Assembly (NCBI GenBank): GCA_003973375.1
Contig: QNYL01000171.1
Location: 1-9,043, forward strand
From: Flavobacteriia bacterium
GTDB lineage: Bacteria > Bacteroidota > Bacteroidia > Flavobacteriales > Flavobacteriaceae
Length of the DNA stretch: 9,043 bases
Direction: 5' to 3'
In this document: in pieces, positions 1 to 6,979 of the stretch
How positions within the stretch are numbered: position 1 is the stretch's first letter
How the letters are laid out: the number at the start of each line of letters is the position of its first letter
Notes under the pieces: model-generated
The model's database searches: none
Told to the model about the DNA's origin: nothing
The model's input: only the letters and a program-made list of their open reading frames with translations
Position numbers and translations under genes: made by a program

Positions 1-838
1 TTTTATTCAGATCGTACATCACAACCAGTATCAGTTTTTCCTCCTGCAAAAGCTTGTCCGTCAGATCTTCTCCGTTTCTCTCCATGGTAAAATCATGGAT
101 AGGAGGTGTATAACCTTCTTCAATGGTTTTTGTAATCCGGTCAACATAAGTTGCTCCATCAATATTCCAGGGTTTTTCTTCGGTAGTAAATTCTTTTTCC
201 TTCCCGTCCACTTTATAGATCCATGTATCTTCATAAACTGCTTTTGGGGCATCAGGAGGCGTTTCCATACCTTTAATAATATTTTTACCAATGGCATAAG
301 GCCTGAAATCGATAATAGGTAAATGCCTGCGCACATAACCCAGTGTAAGCAAATAAACAATAAACAGAGAAAGGAAGATCTTTTCTGCAAAGATCTGAGT
401 AAAAATGGGTTGAATATCCCATCGTTTAAATAAAAGATAGATAATGAGTACGATCAGCACCACATTTTTATAAAATGTTTCCCAAGGAGTTAAGGTGATT
501 GCATCTCCAAAACAGCCACAATCTGTAACCTTATTGTATTCTGCAGAATACCAGGTAAGGAACAGAAAGATCAGGGTAAGAAAGAACAAACCCCAGAGCG
601 TATAGATCGCCCTGCATCCCAGTAATAATAAGGTTCCAAGTGAAATTTCAATCAGGATCAATACAATCGAAAAAAGTAAAGAATACGGAATCAAAAATTC
701 CAGATTCAATACATCGGCACCAAAATATTCCTCAAATTTATAGGCAGAACCCAAAGGGTCGATCAACTTTACAAATCCTGAGAAGATAAAAGTTACCGCT
801 ACAATAATTCTGACCGTTTGAGTAATAAAGTTATTCAT
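1..838 (-). CDS. DoxX/MauE-like membrane protein of the BT_3928 family (C-terminus beyond the window)
   Basis: The frame opens with ATG at 838 and stays open for 279 codons to the left edge, so the C-terminus is missing. An AGGAAAG box just before the ATG is one of the few good ribosome sites here. The protein has about four hydrophobic segments in the first 165 residues (near 8-25, 50-75, 80-97 and 122-137, with another at 153-167). A DoxX-like N-terminus (FSGFVKLIDP, 19-28) and a CGCFGD motif at 107-112 are visible. That motif is shared with MauE/DoxX proteins linked to disulfide chemistry. After residue 170 comes a soluble part (IIDFRPYAIG, later PPIHDFTM), and the last visible residues (LILVVMYDLNK) look like the first strand of a thioredoxin-like fold; this last point is inference. 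It follows the DUF1599 gene by 9 bases, so they are probably co-transcribed. The family assignment is firm, but the biochemical role is unknown. Confidence 0.85.
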   Translation of the reverse strand, partial: MNNFITQTVRIIVAVTFIFSGFVKLIDPLGSAYKFEEYFGADVLNLEFLIPYSLLFSIVLILIEISLGTLLLLGCRAIYTLWGLFFLTLIFLFLTWYSAEYNKVTDCGCFGDAITLTPWETFYKNVVLIVLIIYLLFKRWDIQPIFTQIFAEKIFLSLFIVYLLTLGYVRRHLPIIDFRPYAIGKNIIKGMETPPDAPKAVYEDTWIYKVDGKEKEFTTEEKPWNIDGATYVDRITKTIEEGYTPPIHDFTMERNGEDLTDKLLQEEKLILVVMYDLNK

Positions 839-847
839 CTTTCCTGA

Positions 848-1396
848 TTATGATTCTTTCGCTTCATTGATATGGATCAGTGCAAAGACCGCATAATTGA
901 CCATATCCTGATAATTGGCATCAATTCCTTCAGACACTAGTGTTTTCCCTTTGTTATCTTCTATCTGCTTTACGCGAAGCAGCTTCTGTAAAATAAGATC
1001 GGTTAGAGAGCTGACACGCATTTCACGCCAGGCTTCGCCGTAATCGTGATTTTTGTTTTCCATCAGTTTTTTACTGATCATCACGTGTTTGTCGTAAAGT
1101 CTGATCGCTTCTTCAACATCGATATCGGGCTGTTCTGCAACACCTTTTTCCAGTTGTATCAGTGCCATCACCGAATAATTGATAATTCCAATAAATTCAG
1201 AAATCTCATCTTCATCAACCTTTCTTACATCATTTTCCTGTAACTGCCTGATACGCTGTGCTTTTATAAATATCTGATCGGTTAACGAAGGAAGCCTTAA
1301 GATCCGCCAGGCACTGCCATAATCTTTCATCTTGTTAACAAAAAGTGTCCGGCACATTTTAATTACATCATCGTACTGCTTTGAAGTTTTCTGCAT
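848..1396 (-). CDS. DUF1599 protein with two tandem copies of the domain
   Basis: This 182-residue protein begins at ATG 1396 and ends with TAA. It consists of two copies of one mainly helical domain, at about 8-85 and 100-178. Both copies carry a DYGxAWR motif (residues 26-32 and 118-124), then SLTDxI, then KxxRxxQ, and end in NYxVxALI. From memory, DUF1599 is also called a nucleotide-modification-associated domain, and phage single-domain relatives look MazG-like. That suggests nucleotide binding or hydrolysis, but no activity can be assigned from sequence. Copy 2 keeps SEGI and DMVNYA, while copy 1 has GIINYS at the matching place, so one acidic residue is lost in copy 1. It is the first gene of a leftward pair with the DoxX-like gene, and its start lies opposite the LOG gene across a 141-base gap. 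Length and domain doubling are normal for Bacteroidota members. Confidence 0.88.
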   Translation of the reverse strand: MQKTSKQYDDVIKMCRTLFVNKMKDYGSAWRILRLPSLTDQIFIKAQRIRQLQENDVRKVDEDEISEFIGIINYSVMALIQLEKGVAEQPDIDVEEAIRLYDKHVMISKKLMENKNHDYGEAWREMRVSSLTDLILQKLLRVKQIEDNKGKTLVSEGIDANYQDMVNYAVFALIHINEAKES

Positions 1397-1537
1397 AAAA
1401 AATATATATTTATGTAAATTTTCACCAAAAATTAATGTGGAAACGAATTTATAAAAAACTTACCAATAAATATCTTTGCTTTGTTTATTTTTACAGATAT
1501 TATTCAATCTCTTTAAGAAAACTTTAAATCTGATTTA
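1397..1537. other. Divergent AT-rich intergenic region
   Basis: This 141-base gap separates the leftward DUF1599 gene from the rightward LOG gene, so it must hold start signals for both. The rightward promoter is listed separately. For the leftward side, the best match is TAATTTTTG on the minus strand (1434 to 1426). It is one base too long between TA and TTTG and has no good upstream element, so I do not call it a promoter. I see no hairpin, tRNA or small reading frame. Confidence 0.6.
1448..1479 (+). promoter_or_regulatory. Predicted Bacteroidota-type promoter of the LOG-folP-lipoprotein-cdaA cluster
   Basis: TATCTTTGC at 1471-1479 is a full match to the TAnnTTTG(C) -7 box of Bacteroidota. 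TTTA at 1448-1451 lies 19 bases upstream and matches three of four bases of the -33 TTTG element. Transcription would start near 1485, giving a leader of about 50 bases before the TTG start at 1538. This rests on consensus matching only. Confidence 0.55.
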
Positions 1538-2122
1538 TTGAAAAAAATAGCTGTTTTTTGTGGATCGAGCAAAGGTTTTAATCCGGTCTACGCCGAACAT
1601 GCCCGTGAATTGGGAAATTATCTTGCTGAAAATAATATCGGGATGATCTACGGCGGTGGGAAAATAGGCCTGATGGGAATTCTGGCCGATACCATTTTAA
1701 AACATCATGGCAAAGTGATCGGGGTAATTCCGGGACTCCTCAGGCATGAAGAAGTTGCCCATACAGATATTACCGAAATGATTGTGACCAAAAAAATGTC
1801 GAAAAGAAAAGTAAAGATCAGCAAACTGGCTGATGGGTATATTGCCTTACCGGGAGGTTTTGGCACGCTGGATGAGATCTTTGAGGCACTTACCCTCGGG
1901 CAACTGGGCATTGAAACCAAGCCTGTGGGATTGCTCAATACCAACGGATATTTTAACCCCATCCTCGATCAGCTGGAACTGATGGTAAAAGAAGGTTTTT
2001 TAAAAGAAAGTAACAAGAATATGCTCTTGGTAAGCGATTCCGTAACCGGCTTACTTGATAAAATGCAAAAATATAAAGCTCCAAAAATGAGTAGGGTGAT
2101 CAATAAAGTGGTGACTAAATAA
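1538..2122 (+). CDS. LOG-family (TIGR00730) nucleotide 5'-monophosphate phosphoribohydrolase
   Basis: The 194-residue protein is a complete LOG-type enzyme with a Rossmann-like fold. Characterised members split nucleoside 5'-monophosphates, including cytokinin nucleotides, into base and ribose 5-phosphate in the cytoplasm. Visible motifs are the N-terminal AVFCGSS (5-11), YGGGxxGLMG (38-47), the MSxRK pair (R90, K91) and the signature PGGFGTLDE (105-113), with catalytic E113. Length is normal for the family. The start is TTG: an in-frame TAA at 1514 precedes it with no ATG between, and starting here gives the usual MKKIAVFCGSS beginning. There is no Shine-Dalgarno site. folP follows after 10 bases. 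The true substrate in this organism is unknown; in non-plant bacteria it may serve nucleotide salvage or homeostasis rather than cytokinin production. Confidence 0.9.
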   Translation: MKKIAVFCGSSKGFNPVYAEHARELGNYLAENNIGMIYGGGKIGLMGILADTILKHHGKVIGVIPGLLRHEEVAHTDITEMIVTKKMSKRKVKISKLADGYIALPGGFGTLDEIFEALTLGQLGIETKPVGLLNTNGYFNPILDQLELMVKEGFLKESNKNMLLVSDSVTGLLDKMQKYKAPKMSRVINKVVTK

Positions 2123-2132
2123 AATTTCAGAG

Positions 2133-2957
2133 ATGAAAACAATAAACTGCAAAGGCCATCTGATAGATCTGGAAGTTCCTAAAGTAATGGGAATTCTCAA
2201 CCTGACTCCGGATTCTTTTTTTGATGGAGGAAAATACAATTCTGAAAAAGAAGCCATTCAGCACACTGAAAAAATGCTGAATGAGGGAGCTGATTTTATC
2301 GATATTGGCGCTTATTCTTCCAGGCCCGGGGCTAAGAATATCTCTGAAAAAGAAGAATTACAACGTATTTTACCTGTGATCCAATTCATTTTAAAGGAAT
2401 TTCCTGAGATTCTGATCTCGGTAGATACCTTCAGAAGTGAAGTGGCCCGAAAATGTATCGAGGCAGGGGCCTGTATGATCAATGATATTTCCGGTGGTAA
2501 TCTCGATAAGGAAATGTTTAATACTGTGGCAGAATTACAGGTTCCTTATATACTTATGCACATGCCCGGCACACCACAGACCATGCAAAAAATGACAAAA
2601 TACAATGATGTGACCAAAGACCTGATCTACTATTTCTCTAAAAAGCTTGCTCAACTGAGAGATCTTGGAGTCAATGACATTATTCTGGATGCAGGCTTCG
2701 GATTTGGAAAAACACTCGATCAGAATTATGAGCTTTTAAAAAATCTCGATCTGTTTAAAACACTGGATCTCCCTATTTTAACAGGAGTTTCCAGAAAATC
2801 CATGCTTTATAAATTACTGGATATCACACCGGAAGATGCGCTGAATGCCACAAGTATTGTCAATACAATTGCCTTAATAAAAGGAACTCATATTTTAAGA
2901 GTTCACGATGTTAAGCAAGCTGTTGAAAGTGTTAAAATATTACAAAAGATAAAATGA
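2133..2957 (+). CDS. folP: Dihydropteroate synthase
   Basis: This 274-residue cytoplasmic TIM-barrel enzyme joins p-aminobenzoate to 6-hydroxymethyl-7,8-dihydropterin diphosphate in folate synthesis, and is the sulfonamide target. All landmark motifs are present in order: MGILNLTPDSFFDGG (19-33), DIGAYSSRPGA (57-67), SVDTFR (96-101), INDISGG (116-122), MHMPGTP (142-148), DAGFGFGK (186-193), GVSRKS (218-223) and the C-terminal LRVHDV (255-260). The loop reads DIGAYSS rather than the enterobacterial DIGGEST, and the late motif reads DAGFGFGK rather than DPGIGFGK. I take both as lineage variants, not as evidence of a horizontally acquired sul gene. It starts at ATG 2133, 10 bases after the LOG gene, and its stop overlaps the next start by four bases (ATGA), so translational coupling to the lipoprotein gene is likely. 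Confidence 0.96.
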   Translation: MKTINCKGHLIDLEVPKVMGILNLTPDSFFDGGKYNSEKEAIQHTEKMLNEGADFIDIGAYSSRPGAKNISEKEELQRILPVIQFILKEFPEILISVDTFRSEVARKCIEAGACMINDISGGNLDKEMFNTVAELQVPYILMHMPGTPQTMQKMTKYNDVTKDLIYYFSKKLAQLRDLGVNDIILDAGFGFGKTLDQNYELLKNLDLFKTLDLPILTGVSRKSMLYKLLDITPEDALNATSIVNTIALIKGTHILRVHDVKQAVESVKILQKIK

Positions 2958-3610
2958 GAATCTTAAAACTATTGATCTTGCTGTTATTACTGAACAGCTG
3001 TCAGAAAAAAGAAGTCCAACTTCCTAAACTGGGAGTAAAAGGAGTTACCGATGTGTACAATACCTCTAAAATATGGATCTTTTTTAATGTGGTAAAAGGA
3101 GATACGGTTGGGGTATTTAATAAGAATAACAAAATCGCTGATACCAATCTGATCTTTAATATTGACAAGCGACTTCCTATAAAAGAGGTCTTACCCAGAA
3201 TTATGAAGGTAAAACACGATGCACTCAATGCTTTGGTACATAAAACCGTTGATAAACAATTTTATTTGAGTTATGCCGATACGATTTCTAATACCTTTGC
3301 CTTATACGATTTTACCGATACACAGTACATTTTTACACCCAAAGACAATAAAACTTTGCTCGACACGATTAAAAAGGATCCTGTGATCATTGATATTAGA
3401 AAGAATGAAATACTATTGAACAATGTGAGGATGGACAATCTGAAGGACTCCATTCAAAACCTGTTTATTAATGATTCTTTGCATAAAAAAACACTTTTAC
3501 TTAGGTTCCGGAATGATATTTCCTACAACAGATATTTAACAATAAGGTCACAATTTTACAATGATGGATATTCTATAAAAAATATTGAATATATTTACAA
3601 TGTAGAATAA
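2954..3610 (+). CDS. Small lipoprotein with TolR/ExbD-like periplasmic domain
   Basis: The 218-residue protein begins with a short hydrophobic signal (residues 3-13) and a lipobox L13-N14-S15-C16, so it should be lipidated at C16 and act at the inner or outer membrane, facing out of the cytoplasm. Residues about 145-214 resemble the periplasmic domain of TolR/ExbD: an IDIRKNEILLNN strand pair, a helix, LLLRFRNDISYNRY, a second helix and a last strand. Residues about 40-107 may be a diverged first copy (FNIDKRLPIKEVLPRI at 68-83 matches the same part). Unlike real ExbD there is no N-terminal transmembrane helix with the proton-carrying Asp, and no ExbB is nearby. It overlaps the end of folP by four bases and lies 32 bases before cdaA. 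I do not recognise a named family; the domain call comes from pattern reading only. Confidence 0.82.
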   Translation: MRILKLLILLLLLNSCQKKEVQLPKLGVKGVTDVYNTSKIWIFFNVVKGDTVGVFNKNNKIADTNLIFNIDKRLPIKEVLPRIMKVKHDALNALVHKTVDKQFYLSYADTISNTFALYDFTDTQYIFTPKDNKTLLDTIKKDPVIIDIRKNEILLNNVRMDNLKDSIQNLFINDSLHKKTLLLRFRNDISYNRYLTIRSQFYNDGYSIKNIEYIYNVE

Positions 3611-3642
3611 TTTAAACTTTTACTAAACTAAACCAGCTCAAT

Positions 3643-4428
3643 TTGGATTCACTGGATTTCTTACATATTTCCTTTTTAGATATTCTCGATATCGTTTTGG
3701 TTGCCGTGCTGTTGTATTATATGTATCGATTGATCAGAGGTACTGCTGCATACAATATCTTTATCGGGATTGCAATTATTTATCTTATATGGAAGCTTAC
3801 CCTGGCTTTAAAAATGGAGCTTTTAAGCGATATCTTAGGGAAATTCCTCGGAGGTGGTTTTATTGCTCTGATTATTGTTTTCCAACAGGAGATACGAAAA
3901 TTCCTGCTGATGGTGGGATCTACCAATTTTGCATCTAAAAAAGGCTTTTTACGTCATCTTAAATTCTTAAAGACTGAAATTGCAACACCCAATGAGGTGG
4001 AGGAACTGGTTACTTTTTGCGATGAAATGTCAAAGATCAGAACCGGTGTGCTCATAGTTCTTGCCCGAGATAATAGTCTGGAATTTGTAAAAATGACCGG
4101 TGATTCACAGTATATTGTTGTTAATAAATCTATTTTAAAGAGTATCTTTTATAAAAACAGTCCGCTGCACGATGGTGCCGTGATTGTAGAAAATAATATC
4201 ATTACGGCTACCCGGGTGATTCTTCCAATAGAAAACACCATTGATATTCCTGCACATTTCGGACTACGTCACAGAGCTGCATTGGGTATTTCTACCCGGA
4301 CAGATGCAGTGGTACTGGTGGTTTCCGAAGAGACCGGACAAATATCCTATATCAATAACGGTGTATTTGTCCTTTTTGAGGATATGGAAGATCTGAAAGA
4401 AATTATCAAAGAAGATCTGAATTATTAA
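3643..4428 (+). CDS. cdaA: Membrane diadenylate cyclase (c-di-AMP synthase, CdaA/DacA type, TIGR00159)
   Basis: This 261-residue protein makes c-di-AMP from two ATP at the cytoplasmic face of the inner membrane. Three hydrophobic helices (about 12-31, 37-57 and 64-80) are followed by a short amphipathic linker and the DAC (DisA_N) domain from about 105. The two signature sites are present: HDGA at 176-179, which ligates the metal, and RHRAALGIS at 209-217. SEETGQIS at 228-235 is also typical. The start is TTG at 3643: an in-frame TAA at 3613 lies upstream with no ATG between, and the first in-frame ATG (residue 27) would cut away most of helix 1. It is the last gene of the rightward cluster and has no cdaR or glmM beside it. 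Its stop codon overlaps the stop of the convergent ABC gene. Confidence 0.95.
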   Translation: MDSLDFLHISFLDILDIVLVAVLLYYMYRLIRGTAAYNIFIGIAIIYLIWKLTLALKMELLSDILGKFLGGGFIALIIVFQQEIRKFLLMVGSTNFASKKGFLRHLKFLKTEIATPNEVEELVTFCDEMSKIRTGVLIVLARDNSLEFVKMTGDSQYIVVNKSILKSIFYKNSPLHDGAVIVENNIITATRVILPIENTIDIPAHFGLRHRAALGISTRTDAVVLVVSEETGQISYINNGVFVLFEDMEDLKEIIKEDLNY

Positions 4429-6203
4429 CCTGCCTTTTTCTCTAAGAACTGAACGGTATAAAGTTTACTGTAATAGCCTTTTTTTGCCAGTAATTCACTG
4501 TGGGTTCCCTGTTCCACAATTTTTCCCTGATCCATAACAATAATCTTATCGGCTTTTTTAATTGTCACCAGCCTGTGTGCAATAATAATTGAAGTACGGT
4601 TCTTTGTGATCTTTTCTGTTGCTTTTTGTATCAGGATCTCAGAATAGGTATCGATAGAAGAAGTTGCCTCATCGAGGATAAGGATATTCGGATTGATCAC
4701 GGCCGCCCTTAAAAATGCGATCAGTTGCCTTTGTCCAACGGAAAGCATCACTCCTCTTTCCCTCACATCATAATCATATCCTCCGGGTAAACTCATAATA
4801 AATTCGTGTATACCAATCTCTTTTGCTGCTTTTACCACTTTATCATAAGTAATCGCTGGGTCTTTTAAAGTGATATTGTTAAAAATTGTATCAGAAAACA
4901 GGAAAACATTCTGCAGAACTACAGCAATATGCCTGCGCAGTTCATGGAGTGTGTAATTCTTTACAGGAATACCATCAATAAGGATCTCGCCGGTATCAAT
5001 ATCGTAAAAACGATTAATCAGATTGATAATAGTCGATTTTCCGGCCCCGGTAGCTCCAACTATTGCAACTCTTTCCCCCGGATTTACCTTAAAGGAGATG
5101 CCTTTGATCACTTCCTCATTTTGCAGGTAACTAAAATGAACATTCTTAAATTCGATACTTCCTTTAAAAGCATTATGAATGATTTTTCCGGTATCTACTT
5201 CAGTATCATCTGTATCTATTATTTTAAATACTCTTTCAGCGGCAACCATCCCCATCTGTAAAGTATTAAATTTATCGGCGATCTGCCTTAAAGGCCTGAA
5301 TAACATATTGTTCATCATGATAAAACCTATAATCTCACCCGGTGTAACACTATTACTTACCGCCGCCTGAAGTCCGCCATACCAAACCACCAAACCGATG
5401 GCTACCGAAGGTAAAAATTCTGCGATAGGAAAGAAAATAGAATTATACCACACCGTTTTGATCCAGGCTTTTTTATGCCGTTCATTGATCCCTAAAAATT
5501 TTTGGTATTCTATCTTTTCACGTGTAAAAAGCTGAACGATCTTCATTCCTGTTATTCGTTCCTGTACAAAACTGTTCAGGTTTGCCACCTCTGTCCTTAC
5601 TTCCTGAAAGGCACCTTTCATGGCCTTTTGAAACACTCGCGTAGCATAGATCAGCAGCGGCAAAACAGCAAAAACGATCAATGCCAGTCGCCAGTTCATC
5701 CAAAGCATTACCACGGCGATCACCAGCATCTTGAGCAGATCACTTATAATGGTAAACAAACCCTGACCGAAAATACTGGAAATGGTCTCAATATCAGAGA
5801 CCACACGGGTTACCAGCTTACCAACTGCCTGTTTATTAAAGAAATCCATCTTAAACCCCAACAGATGATTAAAGAGTTTTGTACGGATATCCTTGATGAT
5901 ATTTTGTCCTAACCAATTGGCAAAATAGATGAACAGGAACTGAAACAGCACCTCAAATAAGAGGACAACCAACATCAGAATGATAAATAGTAACAGTTCA
6001 TCCGGTTTTTTATCGGTAATGTATTTATCGATGATCTGTTGAAGCAGCATCGGTCTTACGGCAGCAAAAATAGCCAGAAGTATAGCCGAGATCGCAGAAA
6101 TAACAAACTGAAAACGATAGCTGACAACAAAACCCATCAGGCGCTTAAACACCTGAATATCAAATACCGTTCCTGTTATTTTTTTATTTTCTTTATCTGA
6201 CAT
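4425..6203 (-). CDS. ABC exporter half-transporter (MsbA/MdlB-like, membrane domain fused to ATPase)
   Basis: The 592-residue protein has about six membrane helices (roughly 34-53, 71-94, 155-172, 174-192, 258-278 and 290-307) followed by an ATPase domain from about 345. It should work as a dimer in the inner membrane, exporting a substrate that cannot be named from sequence; lipid, drug and peptide exporters share this layout. Walker A is GATGAGKST at 383-391 (K389), the signature is LSVGQ at 487-491, Walker B ends ILDEA with D511 and catalytic E512, and the switch histidine is H543. LSVGQ instead of LSGGQ is also seen in MdlB-type transporters. I chose the ATG at 6203, which shares one base with the truA stop (TGATG); a TTG one codon upstream (6206) is less likely. 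It is translationally coupled to truA and converges on cdaA. Confidence 0.93.
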   Translation of the reverse strand: MSDKENKKITGTVFDIQVFKRLMGFVVSYRFQFVISAISAILLAIFAAVRPMLLQQIIDKYITDKKPDELLLFIILMLVVLLFEVLFQFLFIYFANWLGQNIIKDIRTKLFNHLLGFKMDFFNKQAVGKLVTRVVSDIETISSIFGQGLFTIISDLLKMLVIAVVMLWMNWRLALIVFAVLPLLIYATRVFQKAMKGAFQEVRTEVANLNSFVQERITGMKIVQLFTREKIEYQKFLGINERHKKAWIKTVWYNSIFFPIAEFLPSVAIGLVVWYGGLQAAVSNSVTPGEIIGFIMMNNMLFRPLRQIADKFNTLQMGMVAAERVFKIIDTDDTEVDTGKIIHNAFKGSIEFKNVHFSYLQNEEVIKGISFKVNPGERVAIVGATGAGKSTIINLINRFYDIDTGEILIDGIPVKNYTLHELRRHIAVVLQNVFLFSDTIFNNITLKDPAITYDKVVKAAKEIGIHEFIMSLPGGYDYDVRERGVMLSVGQRQLIAFLRAAVINPNILILDEATSSIDTYSEILIQKATEKITKNRTSIIIAHRLVTIKKADKIIVMDQGKIVEQGTHSELLAKKGYYSKLYTVQFLEKKAG

Positions 6204-6958
6204 CAATCAATTCCTTTAATGATCTCAAAAGGATAAACCACTTTTGTGAGGAATAGCCCCTTTGCTTTTACTGAAGCACCTGCATTACTTCTTTCTTTTG
6301 ACTCTATAATTTTTTTAAATTCTTCGGGGCCGGTTTTTCCCATACCTACATTGAGTAAGGTGCCAACAATGGCCCTGACCATATTCCTTAAAAACCTGTC
6401 GGCAGAGATATGAAAGATCAGCAAAGGCCCTTTTCTTTCCCAATAGGCTTCCTTTACATCACAATTATAGGTTCTTACATCCGTTTTCGATTTGGAAAAA
6501 CACTTAAAATCGGTATAATTTAACAATTCGGCAGCAGCCTGATTCATCAAAGATACATCTAATTTCTGATGATGGAGCTGAAGAACCGTATCCAGCAAAA
6601 AAGGATCTTTGCCTAAAAAAATACGGTATTCATAACTTCTTATCACAGCATCAAACCGGGCATGTGCCTCGTTACTTACTTCGTAAAACCCATAAACAAC
6701 AATATCTTCCGGTAAAAAAGAATTGATCCTGTACAACAGATCATTTTTATCAAATTCGGTATCGGCATCAAAATGAGCAAAGAACTGTTCGGCATGAACA
6801 CCTGTATCTGTTCTTCCACAGCCCATAACGGAGATCTCTTTTTTAAGCAACACCCGAAGTGCCTTCTCTATCATTTCCTGGATCGAGATCGCATTGGGCT
6901 GTCTTTGCCAGCCAAAATAATTTTTTCCGTTGTAGGAAAGTTCGATAAAATATCTCAA
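6203..6958 (-). CDS. truA: tRNA pseudouridine(38-40) synthase
   Basis: TruA converts uridines 38-40 of the anticodon arm in many tRNAs to pseudouridine. The 251-residue product has the family's usual length. Visible motifs are LSYNGKNYFGWQRQP (7-21), the catalytic loop GCGRTDTGVHA (46-56) with nucleophile D51, the RSYEYRI strand near 130, and the conserved FLRNMVRAIVGTLLNVG helix near 205. The start is TTG: an in-frame TAA at 6994-6992 lies upstream with no ATG between, and TTG gives the standard MRYFIELSYNG beginning. There is no Shine-Dalgarno site. The gene leads a leftward pair with the ABC exporter and diverges from the phosphoesterase across 56 bases. A tight truA-exporter arrangement suggests shared transcription rather than shared function. 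Confidence 0.96.
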   Translation of the reverse strand: MRYFIELSYNGKNYFGWQRQPNAISIQEMIEKALRVLLKKEISVMGCGRTDTGVHAEQFFAHFDADTEFDKNDLLYRINSFLPEDIVVYGFYEVSNEAHARFDAVIRSYEYRIFLGKDPFLLDTVLQLHHQKLDVSLMNQAAAELLNYTDFKCFSKSKTDVRTYNCDVKEAYWERKGPLLIFHISADRFLRNMVRAIVGTLLNVGMGKTGPEEFKKIIESKERSNAGASVKAKGLFLTKVVYPFEIIKGID

Positions 6959-6972
6959 ATAATGTACTTTTG
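6941..6972 (+). promoter_or_regulatory. Predicted promoter of the YfcE-like phosphoesterase gene
   Basis: TACTTTTG at 6965-6972 fits the TAnnTTTG -7 box. TTCG at 6941-6944, 20 bases upstream and inside the first codons of truA, matches three of four bases of the -33 TTTG element. The start of transcription would fall near 6979, about 35 bases before the ATG at 7015. It faces the truA promoter, so the two start sites nearly coincide. Confidence is moderate to low because it is based on consensus only. Confidence 0.42.
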
Positions 6973-6979
6973 TCTTTTT

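Noticed and set aside
61..390. A 109-codon leftward reading frame at the left edge
   Set aside because: It lies in a different frame from the DoxX-like gene, which is open without a break from 838 to the edge. The product is low-complexity and matches no family, so it is a shadow and not evidence of a frameshift.
2301..2335. Variant FolP loop (DIGAYSS) as a possible acquired sulfonamide-resistance gene
   Set aside because: Neighbouring genes, base composition and the other motifs fit a native Bacteroidota folP; resistance cannot be read from this variant.
4387..4421. An 11-base direct repeat (GAAGATCTGAA at 4387-4397 and 4411-4421) near the end of cdaA
   Set aside because: It simply encodes the repeated acidic EDL tail of CdaA; there is no further copy and no symmetry suggesting a protein-binding site or terminator.
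4727..4744. LSVGQ in place of LSGGQ in the ABC signature as a sign of a defective ATPase
   Set aside because: The same variant occurs in active MdlB-type exporters, and all other ATPase motifs are intact.
5502..5912. A 136-codon rightward frame opposite the ABC exporter
   Set aside because: The opposite strand codes for a well-conserved transporter membrane domain here. The frame has no promoter or ribosome site and an unlikely composition.
6204..6206. TTG as the start of the ABC exporter
   Set aside because: An ATG follows as the very next codon and gives the common TGATG coupling with the truA stop, so the TTG is unnecessary.
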